A DNA stretch of 64,000 bases, from the NCBI RefSeq assembly GCF_000022145.1, contig NC_011891.1, positions 1,686,001 to 1,750,000 of the forward strand, written 5' to 3'. The translations under genes and the position numbers were made by a program. The notes beneath the pieces were generated by a model that was given only the letters and a program-made list of their open reading frames with translations, made no database searches and was not told the DNA's origin. Of this stretch, positions 8,030 to 16,467 are shown piece after piece. Numbering within the stretch: position 1 is the first letter of the stretch; each line of letters starts with the position of its first letter. The DNA is from Anaeromyxobacter dehalogenans 2CP-1. GTDB lineage: Bacteria; Myxococcota; Myxococcia; Myxococcales; Anaeromyxobacteraceae.

Positions 8030-9163
8030 TCACTCGACCGGCGGCAGCGCGATGCTGAACACGCAGCCCTTGCCCGGAAGGTTCCGAACCTGGATCTGGC
8101 CGCCGTTCGCCAGCACGGCGTCGCGGCTGATCTTGAGCCCGAGGCCGAGGCCGGGGGGGCCCGCATCCGTTCCTCCCCGGGCGAACGGTTGGAACATCGT
8201 CTCGGCACGGCCCTCGGGGAGCCCACCGCACTCGTCCTCGACCTCGATGAGGGCGTGCGTCGCGTTCCGGTGCCCGGTGAGCGACACACGACCGCCCGAG
8301 GGGGTGAACTTGATCGCGTTCTGGACGAGGTTGGCGACCGCCGAGGCAAGCAGCGGGCGGTCGACGTTCACCGCCACGCCCGGCTCGACGGCAGGGACCT
8401 CGAGCGCCAGCCCCTTCGCCGTCGCGTCGAGGGCGGCGGACACCTCCAGCTCCTCGATGAACTCGGCCAGATCGACGCGCTCCGGGTTCCGGAGCGTGGC
8501 GGCCAGGCGAACCTCGGTCAGCGAGCGGTCGATGAGGTTGCGCAGACCGCGCAAGCTGCGCCCGAGCACCGCGCCGGTGCTGCCGTCGACGCCCACTCCA
8601 CCGCTCTTCAGCGCCTGGTAGGACAGCATCGCCGTCGACAGGAGGTTTCGCATCTCGTGCGCGAGCACGCCGAGCCGCTCGGTCTCCTGGGTCGCCGTGC
8701 GGCGGTCGCGCGAGGCGGAGAAGGCGCTCACCGCACGGGCGGTGGCCACGTCGAGGCACAGGTTGAGCGTGTGGTACTCGTCCAGGCTGATCGGCGCCTT
8801 GAGCTCGCTGGCGTACTCCGTGATCGCCTGGCAGACGTCGCCGTAGCCTTCGACCACCTGCGCGACGGTCAAGCCTGCGCGGAGCAGGTCGTCCCCTTGC
8901 CGGTCGGCGGTGGCCCCCATCGCCTCGTGAGCACGTCCCGACGTCGTCGGTACGGTCACGGATCGTGCGGGATGCACCTCGTCGCGCAGCAGCTCGGCGA
9001 GCTGGGTGAGGAACGCAGGGACGCCTTCCGTGAGCTCGAACTGGGAAGGAACGGGTACGCGCCTCGCGGCGACCCTCGCCCGCGCGCGCTCGATGATGGC
9101 GTCGCGGTGCTGGGTCAGGAACTCGTGGAGCACGGAGACACCCCCTGGGCCTCTTTGTAGCAT
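8030..9163 (-). CDS. Cytoplasmic sensor histidine kinase
   Basis: The 377-residue protein lacks membrane segments, so it probably senses a cytoplasmic cue or partner. The first 150 residues form a helical input region with a VAQVVEGYGDVCQAI stretch resembling RsbR-type N-terminal domains. The phosphoacceptor His169 lies in the H-box GVLAHEMRN. The C-terminal HATPase domain shows the N-box NLVQNAIKF, a G1-like EDECGG and a GLGLGLKISR G2 box. Its ATG overlaps the stop of the upstream response regulator (TGATG), which supports this start and coupled translation. A GTG 30 bases downstream is the alternative. Confidence 0.9.
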   Translation of the reverse strand: MLQRGPGGVSVLHEFLTQHRDAIIERARARVAARRVPVPSQFELTEGVPAFLTQLAELLRDEVHPARSVTVPTTSGRAHEAMGATADRQGDDLLRAGLTVAQVVEGYGDVCQAITEYASELKAPISLDEYHTLNLCLDVATARAVSAFSASRDRRTATQETERLGVLAHEMRNLLSTAMLSYQALKSGGVGVDGSTGAVLGRSLRGLRNLIDRSLTEVRLAATLRNPERVDLAEFIEELEVSAALDATAKGLALEVPAVEPGVAVNVDRPLLASAVANLVQNAIKFTPSGGRVSLTGHRNATHALIEVEDECGGLPEGRAETMFQPFARGGTDAGPPGLGLGLKISRDAVLANGGQIQVRNLPGKGCVFSIALPPVE

Positions 9164-9585
9164 CAGGTCCGCTCGAGGTCCGGGCGCGCTGGGGGGCGGC
9201 CGTGGGTCCGCCCCTCCAGCGACGAGGCGCCCGATCCCCTGGAACGATCGGTCGCGATCAGCATCTCGAGAAGCTCGCCGAACTCGCAGGGCTTGCGCAG
9301 AAACGCCACGTCGGACGGTGGCGACGGCCCCGCCGAGACGACCACCACGGTGATGACGTCGAACGCGCCGGAACGGTGCAGCGACGCGAGCACCTCCCAG
9401 CCGTCCATGACCGGCATCTCGAGGTCGAGCACCAGGAAGCCGGGGACGCGCTCGGCGATGAGGTCCAGCGCCACGCGTCCGTTCTCCGCCTCGCGGACCG
9501 TGTAGCCCCGCATGGCCAGGAGCTGCGAGAGCGCATCCCGCCCGGCGGCATCGTCGTCGACCACGAGCACGTCCCGGGTCTCCAT
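9163..9585 (-). CDS. Single-domain response regulator
   Basis: The 140-residue product is a lone receiver domain with the acidic pair in VVDDDAAG (residues 10-12), the phosphorylation site Asp54 in VLDLEMPVMDG, the switch Ser in VVVVSAG and the conserved Lys in LRKP. It has no output domain, so it acts through protein contacts or phosphotransfer. The ATG at 9585 follows GGAG; longer starts would add an atypical Arg-rich leader. It is translationally coupled to the histidine kinase behind it, its likely partner. Confidence 0.9.
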   Translation of the reverse strand: METRDVLVVDDDAAGRDALSQLLAMRGYTVREAENGRVALDLIAERVPGFLVLDLEMPVMDGWEVLASLHRSGAFDVITVVVVSAGPSPPSDVAFLRKPCEFGELLEMLIATDRSRGSGASSLEGRTHGRPPARPDLERT

Positions 9586-9757
9586 CACTCCACTCTGGTC
9601 ATCCCGATCGGAGGACGCCGGACGTGGCCTCGTGCGTCCGCCCGCACGGTCGACGAGGAGGGTCCGGGACGCCGAGCGAACGTGACGTCCCCCCGCCGGC
9701 GCCGTGAGGCGGGTGGGATGGAGCTCCGTCGTCACCGCCCGGCGCCGGGCGCGCCGT

Positions 9758-10660
9758 TCAGCCGGTCCGCGCGGCCCCGCGCGGCGCGACCTCCCGCGCG
9801 CACTCGAGCAGCGCCTCGGCGGCGCGCGAGAGCGGGGCGTCGCGGCGGTGCACGAGCAGCACCGGGCGCGGGAAGCGCATCTCGCGCACGGTCAGGCCGA
9901 CCAGCTCGCCGCGAGCGAGCTCGGGCTCGGCCACGCGCGCGGGCATGAGCGCGATGCCGACCCGCTCCACCACCAGCCGCTTCACCGCGTCGAGCGTGGG
10001 CAGCTCCATCACGATGTCGAGCGTCGTCCTGTGCCGCGCGAACGCCTTCACCACCCGCTCGCGGTTGGGCGAGCGGACGTGGTGCGCCAGGAACGACTCG
10101 CCGCCGAGCTGCCGGATCGAGACGGTGCCGCGGCGGGCGAGCGGGTGCTCGGGCGGGACGAGCAGCACCAGGTCGTCGATGGCGATCTGCTGCGCGACCA
10201 GCCCGGGCTGCGTCGCCCGGTAGGTCAGCACGCCGAGCTCGGCGTCGCGCCCGAGCACGGCGGTGGGGATGTCGCGCGCCAGGCTGCGGTGGACCTCGAC
10301 GCGGAGGTGGGGGTGCCGCCGGCGGAACTCGGCGAGCACGGGGAGCAGGTGGGTGGCGGTGAACTCGTTCGCCGCGACGACCACCGTGCCGCGCTGGAGG
10401 CCGCGCAGCGCCTCGAGCGCCTCGCCCGCGTCGCGCCGGAGCTTCAGCATCCGCTGCGCGTACTCGTGCAGCACCTTTCCCTCGGCGGTGAGGCTGGCGT
10501 CTCGCGACGAGCGGTCCACCAGCGTCGCCCCGACCTCCTCCTCCAGCCGGCGCAGGGCCTGGCTCACGGCGGGCTGCGTGCGGTGGAGCCGCTCCGCGGC
10601 GCGGGTGAAGCTGCGCTCCTCCGCGACCGCGGCGAGCAGCTCGAGCTGGGCGAGATCCAT
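9758..10660 (-). CDS. LysR-family transcriptional regulator
   Basis: The 300-residue protein has the N-terminal winged helix-turn-helix of LysR regulators (residues 1-60; TRAAERLHRTQPAVSQALRR) followed by a periplasmic-binding-protein-like effector domain. The ATG at 10660 was chosen over the upstream one because GGAGG sits ten bases before it and the product starts MDLAQLELL, the family's normal N-terminus. It is divergent from the E1-alpha gene, the usual layout for a LysR regulator and its target. A dyad in the intergenic region may be its binding site. The inducer is unknown. Confidence 0.9.
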   Translation of the reverse strand: MDLAQLELLAAVAEERSFTRAAERLHRTQPAVSQALRRLEEEVGATLVDRSSRDASLTAEGKVLHEYAQRMLKLRRDAGEALEALRGLQRGTVVVAANEFTATHLLPVLAEFRRRHPHLRVEVHRSLARDIPTAVLGRDAELGVLTYRATQPGLVAQQIAIDDLVLLVPPEHPLARRGTVSIRQLGGESFLAHHVRSPNRERVVKAFARHRTTLDIVMELPTLDAVKRLVVERVGIALMPARVAEPELARGELVGLTVREMRFPRPVLLVHRRDAPLSRAAEALLECAREVAPRGAARTG

Positions 10661-10704
10661 GCGGACGTCCTCCGGGGGGCGGGCGCGCGAGCATATCAAC
10701 ACAC

Positions 10705-10720
10705 GTGATACTTACATCAC
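10705..10720. promoter_or_regulatory. Candidate LysR operator
   Basis: GTGAT and ATCAC form an inverted repeat separated by six bases and embed a T-N11-A pattern. It lies between the divergent LysR and E1-alpha genes, 45 bases from the LysR start, in an unusually AT-rich patch. Confidence 0.5.
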
Positions 10721-10766
10721 CACAATCACTTGGACTTATGCGGCCGCGCGTCGCTAGGGTCGGACC

Positions 10767-11999
10767 GTGCGTTCCACCCTGCGTCCCGACAAGGTCGAGC
10801 CCTCCCGCCGCCCGCGCAGCGCTCGCGTCCACGCCGTCCCCGCGCCGTCGTCGGAGCCCGCCGGGCGGGCCGACGGCGGACTGGCCGCGGACGCCGGGCG
10901 AGGGTGGGAGGCGGCGTTCCCGATCTTCCGCGTGCTCGACGACGACGGCGTGGCGGACCCGCGCCACGCCACCCTCACGCCCGCGGAGGCGCTGGCGCTG
11001 CACCGGCACCTGGTGCGCGCGCGCGCGCTCGACGCGCGGATGACCGCGCTCCAGCGCCAGGGCCGCATCGGCTTCTACGTGGGCGCGGAGGGTGAGGAGG
11101 CGTGTGTGGTGGGCGCGGCCGCCGCGATGGCCCCGCAGGACTGGCTCTTCCCGTGCTACCGCGAGCACGCCGCGGCGCTCCTGCGCGGGCTCCCGCTGGA
11201 CGCGTTCCTCTGCAACCTGTTCGGCAACTCGGGCGATCTCGCCCGCGGCCGCCAGATGCCGTGCCACGAGACCTGGCGCGCTGGCCACTACGCCTCGGTG
11301 AGCGCGCCGCTCGGCACCCAGCTCCCGCACGCGGTCGGCGCCGCCTGGGCGGCCCGCCTGAAGGGCGAGGACATGGTGTCGCTCACCTGGTTCGGCGACG
11401 GCGCCACCAGCACGCACGACTTCCACACCGCGCTCGGCTTCGCGGGCGTGCACCGGGTGCCGGTGGTGTTCCTGTGCCGGGCCAACGGCTGGGCCATCAG
11501 CACGCCCACCGCGATGCAGACGGCCGCCGAGACCATCGCGCAGAAGGGCATCGCCTACGGCGTCCGCGGCGAGCGGGTGGATGGCAACGACCTGCTCGCG
11601 GTGCACGCGGCCACCCGCCGGGCCCGGGCGCGGGCGGCGGCGGGGGAGGGGCCGACGCTGCTCGAGTGCGTCACCTACCGCGTCGGCCCGCACACCACCT
11701 CCGACGACCCGCGCGGCTACCGCGACGAGGCCGAGGTGGCGCCCTGGCGCGCGCGGGATCCGATCGAGCGGCTGCGGGTGCACCTGGAGCGGATCGGCGC
11801 GCTCGCGCCGGGCGCGCACGCAGCCCTGCTGCGCGAGGCCGACGAGGAGATCCGCGCCGCGGTGGCGCGCGTCGAGGCGCTCCCGCCGCCGGCGCGCGAG
11901 AGCCTGTTCGACGACGTCTACGCGGAGCCCCTCCGGCAGCAGCGCGAGCAGCGCGACGAGTGCCTGGCCGCGCCGGCGGGCCCGGCGCGCGATCGCTGA
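10767..11999 (+). CDS. Thiamin-diphosphate 2-oxoacid dehydrogenase E1 alpha subunit
   Basis: The 410-residue protein matches the alpha subunit of heterotetrameric pyruvate or branched-chain 2-oxoacid dehydrogenase E1, which decarboxylates the oxoacid on thiamin diphosphate. The cofactor motif runs from GDG at residue 210 to the CRANGWAIS segment near 237-245, and the phosphorylation-loop region (YRVGPHTTSDDP) is recognisable. The first 45 residues are an Arg/Ala/Pro-rich extension. The start is GTG. No E1 beta, E2 or E3 gene lies nearby, which is unusual because alpha and beta are normally adjacent. The LysR regulator upstream probably controls it. Branched-chain specificity is likely but not proven. 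Confidence 0.85.
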   Translation: MRSTLRPDKVEPSRRPRSARVHAVPAPSSEPAGRADGGLAADAGRGWEAAFPIFRVLDDDGVADPRHATLTPAEALALHRHLVRARALDARMTALQRQGRIGFYVGAEGEEACVVGAAAAMAPQDWLFPCYREHAAALLRGLPLDAFLCNLFGNSGDLARGRQMPCHETWRAGHYASVSAPLGTQLPHAVGAAWAARLKGEDMVSLTWFGDGATSTHDFHTALGFAGVHRVPVVFLCRANGWAISTPTAMQTAAETIAQKGIAYGVRGERVDGNDLLAVHAATRRARARAAAGEGPTLLECVTYRVGPHTTSDDPRGYRDEAEVAPWRARDPIERLRVHLERIGALAPGAHAALLREADEEIRAAVARVEALPPPARESLFDDVYAEPLRQQREQRDECLAAPAGPARDR

Positions 12000-12101
12000 C
12001 GCGGGGGGGGCGCCGGCGCGAGGGACGCGCACCGGGGAAAGGCAGCGCTCCGCGCGGTCCGCCGGTTGCCCGCGCGCCGCGACTGCCGCATAACCTCCGC
12101 C

Positions 12102-13376
12102 ATGCCCACGCCGCAGGGAGCGCTGCTCCTCCTCGTCCCCACCACGAGCTACCGCCTCGACGACTTCCGGGCCGCCGCGCAGCGCCTGAACGTCCCGCTG
12201 CTCGTCGGGAGCGATCGCTGCCACCAGATCGAGGACACCTTCGGGCCGGAGGCGGGCCTCCTCTCCCTCGACTACCGGAAGCCGGAGCACGCGGCGGAGC
12301 AGGTGGCGGAGGCGGCCCGGACGCGGCCCATCGCCGGGATCGTCCCGGCGAGCGACCCGACCGCCGTCATCGCCGCGCTCGCCGCGGAGAAGCTCGGCCT
12401 GCCCTTCAACCCGCCCGTCGCCGCGCGCCGCGCAGCGGACAAGCACGCGATGCGCGCCACGCTCCGCGACGCCGGGGTGCCGGTGCCCGGGTTCCGGCTC
12501 CACGCGCTCGACGAGGATCCGGAGGCGGCCGCCCGCGCGGCGCCGTACCCCTGCGTGCTGAAGCCGCTCATCTTCTCGGCGTCCCGCGGCGTGATCCGCG
12601 CCGACGATCCGGCCGGGTTCGTGGCGGCCTGGCGCCGGATCCGGAAGCTGCTGCACGACACCCGCGTCGAGCGCCGCGCGCGCGAGCGCGAGGCGGCGGG
12701 CAGCGTGCTGGTGGAGGCGTTCGTGCCCGGCGCCGAGGTCGCGCTGGAGGGGCTGCTGCGCGGCGGCCGGCTCGAGGTCCTGGCGCTGTTCGACAAGCCG
12801 GACCCGCTCGACGGGCCCTACTTCGAGGAGACGATCTACGTGACGCCCTCGCGCCACCCCGCCGCGCTCCGCGCCGAGGTGGAGCGGATCACCGCGGCCG
12901 GCGCGGCGGCGCTCGGCCTGCGCGAGGGGCCGGTGCACGCGGAGCTGCGCCTGTCGCCGGACGGCCCGGTGGTCCTGGAGATCGCGGCGCGGTCGATCGG
13001 CGGCCTCTGCTCCCGCACGCTGCGCTTCGGCGCCGGGCTCACGCTGGAGGAGGTGCTGGTGGCGCACGCCATGGGCCTCCCGCTCGAGCAGGTCCGGCGC
13101 GAGGCGCGCGCGTCCGGCGTCATGATGCTGCCCATCCCGCGGCGCGGGGTCCTGCACGGCGTCCGCGGCGTGGAGGAGGCGCGGACGGTGCCCGGCGTCG
13201 ACGACGTGGTGATCACCGTGCCGGAGGGGCGCGAGGTGGTGCCGCTCCCGGAGGGCGACAGCTACCTCGGTTTCCTGTTCGCGAAGGGGGAGACGCCGGA
13301 GGAGGTGGAGCGCACCCTGCGGGAGGCGCACCGCCGGCTGGCGTTCGACATCCGGGCGCCGCTGCCGGTCGCCTGA
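12102..13376 (+). CDS. ATP-grasp carboxylate-amine ligase-like protein
   Basis: The 424-residue product has the biotin-carboxylase/L-amino-acid-ligase type of ATP-grasp fold: a pre-ATP domain (TTSYRLDDFRAAA), the ATP-binding strand CVLKPLIFSASRGVIR, and the metal-binding end LEIAARSIGG. A C-terminal 70-residue region follows, with a GRGVLHGV-type turn found in dipeptide-ligase relatives. It probably activates a carboxylate by ATP and joins it to an amine. It lies 102 bases behind the E1-alpha gene on the same strand. The ATG at 12102 was preferred to an upstream ATG that adds a short basic leader. Confidence 0.8.
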   Translation: MPTPQGALLLLVPTTSYRLDDFRAAAQRLNVPLLVGSDRCHQIEDTFGPEAGLLSLDYRKPEHAAEQVAEAARTRPIAGIVPASDPTAVIAALAAEKLGLPFNPPVAARRAADKHAMRATLRDAGVPVPGFRLHALDEDPEAAARAAPYPCVLKPLIFSASRGVIRADDPAGFVAAWRRIRKLLHDTRVERRAREREAAGSVLVEAFVPGAEVALEGLLRGGRLEVLALFDKPDPLDGPYFEETIYVTPSRHPAALRAEVERITAAGAAALGLREGPVHAELRLSPDGPVVLEIAARSIGGLCSRTLRFGAGLTLEEVLVAHAMGLPLEQVRREARASGVMMLPIPRRGVLHGVRGVEEARTVPGVDDVVITVPEGREVVPLPEGDSYLGFLFAKGETPEEVERTLREAHRRLAFDIRAPLPVA

Positions 13377-13420
13377 TCCGGGACGTGCGCGGCGCGCCGC
13401 CCCGGCGACAAGGGGAGGGC

Positions 13421-14224
13421 ATGTCCGCGGCTCCGGCAGCGCACGACGTCTGGGACGTGGGGGCTGGCTACGAGGCGTACATCGGCCGGTGGAGCCGGCG
13501 GGTGGCGCGCGAGGTGGTCGGGTGGCTCGGGGTGGGGCCGCACGCCCGCTGGCTGGACGTGGGCTGCGGCACCGGTGCGCTCGGCGACGCGATCGCGGCG
13601 CAGGCCGCGCCGGCCCTGGTCGTCGGCCTCGACCGCTCGATGGGCTTCGTCGCGCATGCGCATGCCCGCGCCGGCGGTGCCCACGCAGCCTTCGTCGTCG
13701 CGGACGCGCAGGCGCTGCCGGTCCGCGACGGCGCGTTCGACGCCGTGACCTCGGCGCTGGTGCTGAACTTCGTCGCCGACCCGGCGCAGATGGTGGCCGA
13801 GCTGGCCCGGGCCGCGCGGCCGGGCGCGCCCGTGGCGCTGTACGTCTGGGACTACGCCGACGGCATGGAGTACATCCGGCGCTTCTGGGACGCGGCCCGC
13901 GCGCTCGACCCGGCGGCGGCGGCGCTCGACGAGGCAGTGCGCTTCCCGGTCTGCGCGCCCGGGCCGCTCGCGGCCCTGCTCGAGGGCGCGGGGCTCGCGA
14001 GCGTCGAGGTGCGCCCGGTCGAGGTGCCCACCGTCTTCCGCGACTTCGCCGAGTGCTGGGCGCCGTTCCTGGCCGGCCAGGGACCGGCGCCCGCCTACGC
14101 GATGGCGCTCCCCGAGGATCGCCGCGCGGCGCTGCGCGTGGCGTTCCGGGCGGCGCTGCCGGTGTCGGCGGACGGCACCATCCCGCTCCGCGCCCGCGCC
14201 TGGGCGGCGCGCGGCCTCCGCTGA
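13421..14224 (+). CDS. Class I SAM-dependent methyltransferase
   Basis: The 267-residue protein shows the SAM-binding motif I LDVGCGTGALGDAI (about residues 45-58), an acidic post-I GLDRSM and motif IV VTSALVLNFV. It resembles UbiE/Methyltransf_11 enzymes, and the substrate cannot be inferred. The ATG follows GGGGAGGGC. It is convergent with the radical SAM selenoprotein gene; 16 bases separate the two stops when the longer selenocysteine reading is used. Confidence 0.9.
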   Translation: MSAAPAAHDVWDVGAGYEAYIGRWSRRVAREVVGWLGVGPHARWLDVGCGTGALGDAIAAQAAPALVVGLDRSMGFVAHAHARAGGAHAAFVVADAQALPVRDGAFDAVTSALVLNFVADPAQMVAELARAARPGAPVALYVWDYADGMEYIRRFWDAARALDPAAAALDEAVRFPVCAPGPLAALLEGAGLASVEVRPVEVPTVFRDFAECWAPFLAGQGPAPAYAMALPEDRRAALRVAFRAALPVSADGTIPLRARAWAARGLR

Positions 14225-14240
14225 CGGCGCGGGCCGCGCG

Positions 14241-15668
14241 TCAGCGCCGGGGGTCCTCGGAGAGCCCGTCGACCTGACGGGCCGTCGGCTCTGCTCAACA
14301 GAACCAGCTCTCGGTGAGGCGGGGCACGCGCCGCTGGTCGGGGGCGAGCACGCGGACGTGCCGGTGCGGCAGCCCGGCCGCGGCGAGCACCAGCGCGCGG
14401 ACGCGCGCGATGGTCTCGAGCGGCGGCGCCTCGCGCGCGGCGCCGGCCTCGACCTCGGCGGCGATCCGCGGCTGCAGCGCGTCCATCCGCGGATCCGGGT
14501 GGCGCCAGCGCCAGGTGAGCGCGGCCGCGTCGAGCCCCTCGAACGCGATCCCGGGCGCGCGCTCGAGCAGCGAGCCGGGCGGGATCAGCAGGCGGATGGA
14601 GAGCTGCACCGGATCGAGGTTCGGGAGCATCCCCTCCGCCTCGAGCACGTCGAGCAGGTCCACCAGGTCGTCGAGCGTGCCCCAGGGCGTGAACGGCACC
14701 AGCGTCGGGCGGAGGGGCACGCCGGCCGCGGCGCAGGCGCGGAACGCGGCCAGCGCGGCGGCGCGGTCGTGACCCTTGTCGAGCGCCGCCAGCACGCGCT
14801 CCGAGAGCGACTCGACCGCGGAGGTGACGAACACCGCGCCGAGCCGCGCCAGCTCCGCCACCGCGTCCGCGTGCTCCACCAGGTGCGAGACCTTGGCGGT
14901 GAAGTCGAAGGTGAGCGCGGAGAAGCGCGCGTGCACCGCGCGCGCGACGCGGAGCGCGTGCGTCGGGCCGTTCAGGAAGTCGGGGTCGCCGAACGTGACG
15001 TGCGCGGCCCCGAGCGCCACCTGCCGCGTCACGTCCTCGACCACCGTCTCGAGCGGCACCGCCACGAAGCGGCCGCGGTAGACCGGCGGGATGGGGCAGT
15101 GGCGGCAGAGGTGCTTGCACCCGCGGGTCGCCTCGGCGTAGCCGGCCACCTGGAGCGTCCCGTCGGCGGCGGCGAGGCGCGCGTAGCGCGACAGCGCCGG
15201 GAGCCCGGCGCGGCTCGGGACCGGGAAGTCGAGCCGGGCCCGCGGCGCCGCGTCCCCGCCGCGCTGGACGAAGCGGGCGAGGTCCGCTCCGCGCTCGAGC
15301 GCGGCCGCGAGCGCGACGAGCTCCTCCTCGCACTCGCCGCCGAGGACCGCGATGGCGCCGGCCGCGAGCAGCAGCTCCGCGTGGAGCGGCGCGTACAGGC
15401 CGTGGAACGCGATCGCGGCGGCAGGGTTGAGCGCCCGCACGCGCGCCGCCGCCTCGAGCCCGAGGCGCAGCGCGGTGTGCATGGGGACGGAGAGCGCGAC
15501 CAGGCGCGCGGCGGCCACCCGGGCCGGATCGAGCGGCTCGACCGCGAGATCGAGGCAGGCGGGCGCGAACCCGGCGCGCTCCAGGAACGCGCGGGGTAGC
15601 GCCAGCCCGTGCGGCTGGTGACCGAGCTCGTACGTGGAGACGAGGAGGATCTCGCCCGGACGCCGCAC
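14241..15668 (-). CDS. Radical SAM selenoprotein with Cys-Sec-Ala-Glu-Pro tail
   Basis: A B12-binding-like N-terminal domain (residues 1-130) precedes a radical SAM core whose 4Fe-4S ligands are Cys184, Cys188 and Cys191 (TRGCKHLCRHC). Conventional reading stops at a TGA at 14295-14297 after TESWFC. Reading that TGA as selenocysteine continues in frame for 17 codons (AEPTARQVDGLSEDPRR) to a TGA at 14241, giving 475 residues. The resulting C-U-A-E-P tail matches the family NCBI names CUAEP/CCAEP-tail radical SAM protein, in which Cys or Sec occupies that site. A hairpin right after the TGA fits a bacterial SECIS. Substrate unknown. Catalysis presumably uses the vicinal Cys-Sec pair at 457-458. 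Confidence in the radical SAM call is high; that in Sec insertion is about 0.85. Confidence 0.88.
14262..14291 (-). promoter_or_regulatory. Candidate bacterial SECIS hairpin
   Basis: On the mRNA, starting three bases after the TGA, GAGCC pairs with GGCTC; the apical part is GTC-AGGTC-GAC. The AGGUC loop sits 17-24 bases past the TGA, and as I recall it equals the core of the E. coli fdhF SECIS loop (AGGUCU) recognised by SelB. The bulged U of the E. coli element was not identified. Confidence 0.65.
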
Positions 15669-15710
15669 GTGCGCTCCCGCGTCACCTCGCCCGCCGCGCC
15701 GGCGGGACGG

Positions 15711-15989
15711 CTAGCCCTTGGACGGCGGCGGCCGGTAGTCGGGCGGGAGCTGCGCGTTCTCGCCGAAGAAGAACTGCTCGGCCTGCTGGTAGAGGATCTC
15801 GGTGGTCCGCGGGTCCGCCGGGGCGAGGCGGTACTCGTTGAGGATCATCTTGAAGTGCTCGAGCCAGAGCTTCCAGGCGTCCTGCGAGATCGAGTCGTAG
15901 ATCCGCTGCCCGAGCTCGTTCGGGAAGGGCTTGTAGGCGAGGCCCGGCAGCTCACGGCCGAGCTTCTTGCACATCACCATTCGCGCCAC
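15711..15989 (-). CDS. yggX: YggX-type Fe(II)/oxidative damage protection protein
   Basis: The 92-residue product aligns with YggX: the N-terminus [13 protein letters not shown] corresponds to MSRTIFCTFLQRE of E. coli, including the conserved Cys7, and the body has [17 protein letters not shown] and the [17 protein letters not shown] helix. Family members take part in iron trafficking and protect Fe-S enzymes from oxidation. The GTG at 15989 was chosen because AAAGGA stands about nine bases upstream and it restores the usual N-terminus; the ATG three codons later is the alternative. Confidence 0.9.
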
Positions 15990-16160
15990 GCCGACGTCCT
16001 TTCGAAGGTGGGGGCCGGTCGAGGGGGCGGGACCGGCGGACCGCCGGAACATAAGCGATCTCCGCGGCGGACGCCACGCGCACGGGCGGCAGGTGTGGGA
16101 GGGGCGCGGCCCGGCGGGCGCGCGACGCGGAGGGCCGCGCCGCGCGCGCGGGCCGGTCGA

Positions 16161-16367
16161 TCAGGACAGCAGCGACGTCGGCGAGACCGACAGCGCCTTC
16201 GCCAGCGACTCGAGCGTGTCGAGCGGCGGCGTGCGCTGGCCGCGCTCGAGCATGGAGATGTACGAGACGGACAGCCCGGCCTTGGCGGCCAGGGCCTCCT
16301 GGGACAGCTTGCGGCGGAGACGTTCGCTCTTGAGGTTGACGGCGAACTTGTCGGCGAGTGCGGCCAT
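16161..16367 (-). CDS. Small Xre/Cro-type helix-turn-helix regulator
   Basis: The 68-residue protein is little more than a Cro/C1-type HTH domain: KLSQEALAAKAGLSVSYISM is the helix-turn-helix and ERGQRTPPLDTLESLAKAL completes the five-helix fold. The ATG follows AGGGAGCC. Two related palindromes stand 32 to 67 bases upstream of the start, so autoregulation is likely. There is no toxin-like partner gene beside it. Confidence 0.9.
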   Translation of the reverse strand: MAALADKFAVNLKSERLRRKLSQEALAAKAGLSVSYISMLERGQRTPPLDTLESLAKALSVSPTSLLS

Positions 16368-16398
16368 GGTGGCTCCCTGCGGTGTCACGGTGGGTGAT

Positions 16399-16434
16399 TT
16401 GCGGAATCCGCAACCCGGACTGCGGGTTCCGCAC
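16399..16434. promoter_or_regulatory. Paired operator palindromes upstream of the Xre-type gene
   Basis: TTGCGGAATCCGCAA (16399-16413) is a perfect 15-base palindrome around a central A. CTGCGGGTTCCGCAC (16420-16434) matches it at 11 of 15 positions. The two start 21 bases apart, two helical turns, so dimers could bind side by side on one face of the DNA. Confidence 0.65.
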
Positions 16435-16467
16435 ACCGAGAGAAATAACACCTCTCGAGGGGCGTTT

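Noticed and set aside
9732-13331. A 1199-codon minus-strand open frame across the LysR, E1 alpha and ATP-grasp genes
   Set aside because: Same cause: stop-poor GC-rich antisense frame with no recognisable domain.
14295-15668. Radical SAM gene ending at the first TGA
   Set aside because: The in-frame AEP continuation, the hairpin and the family's CUAEP tail make the longer selenocysteine reading more likely.
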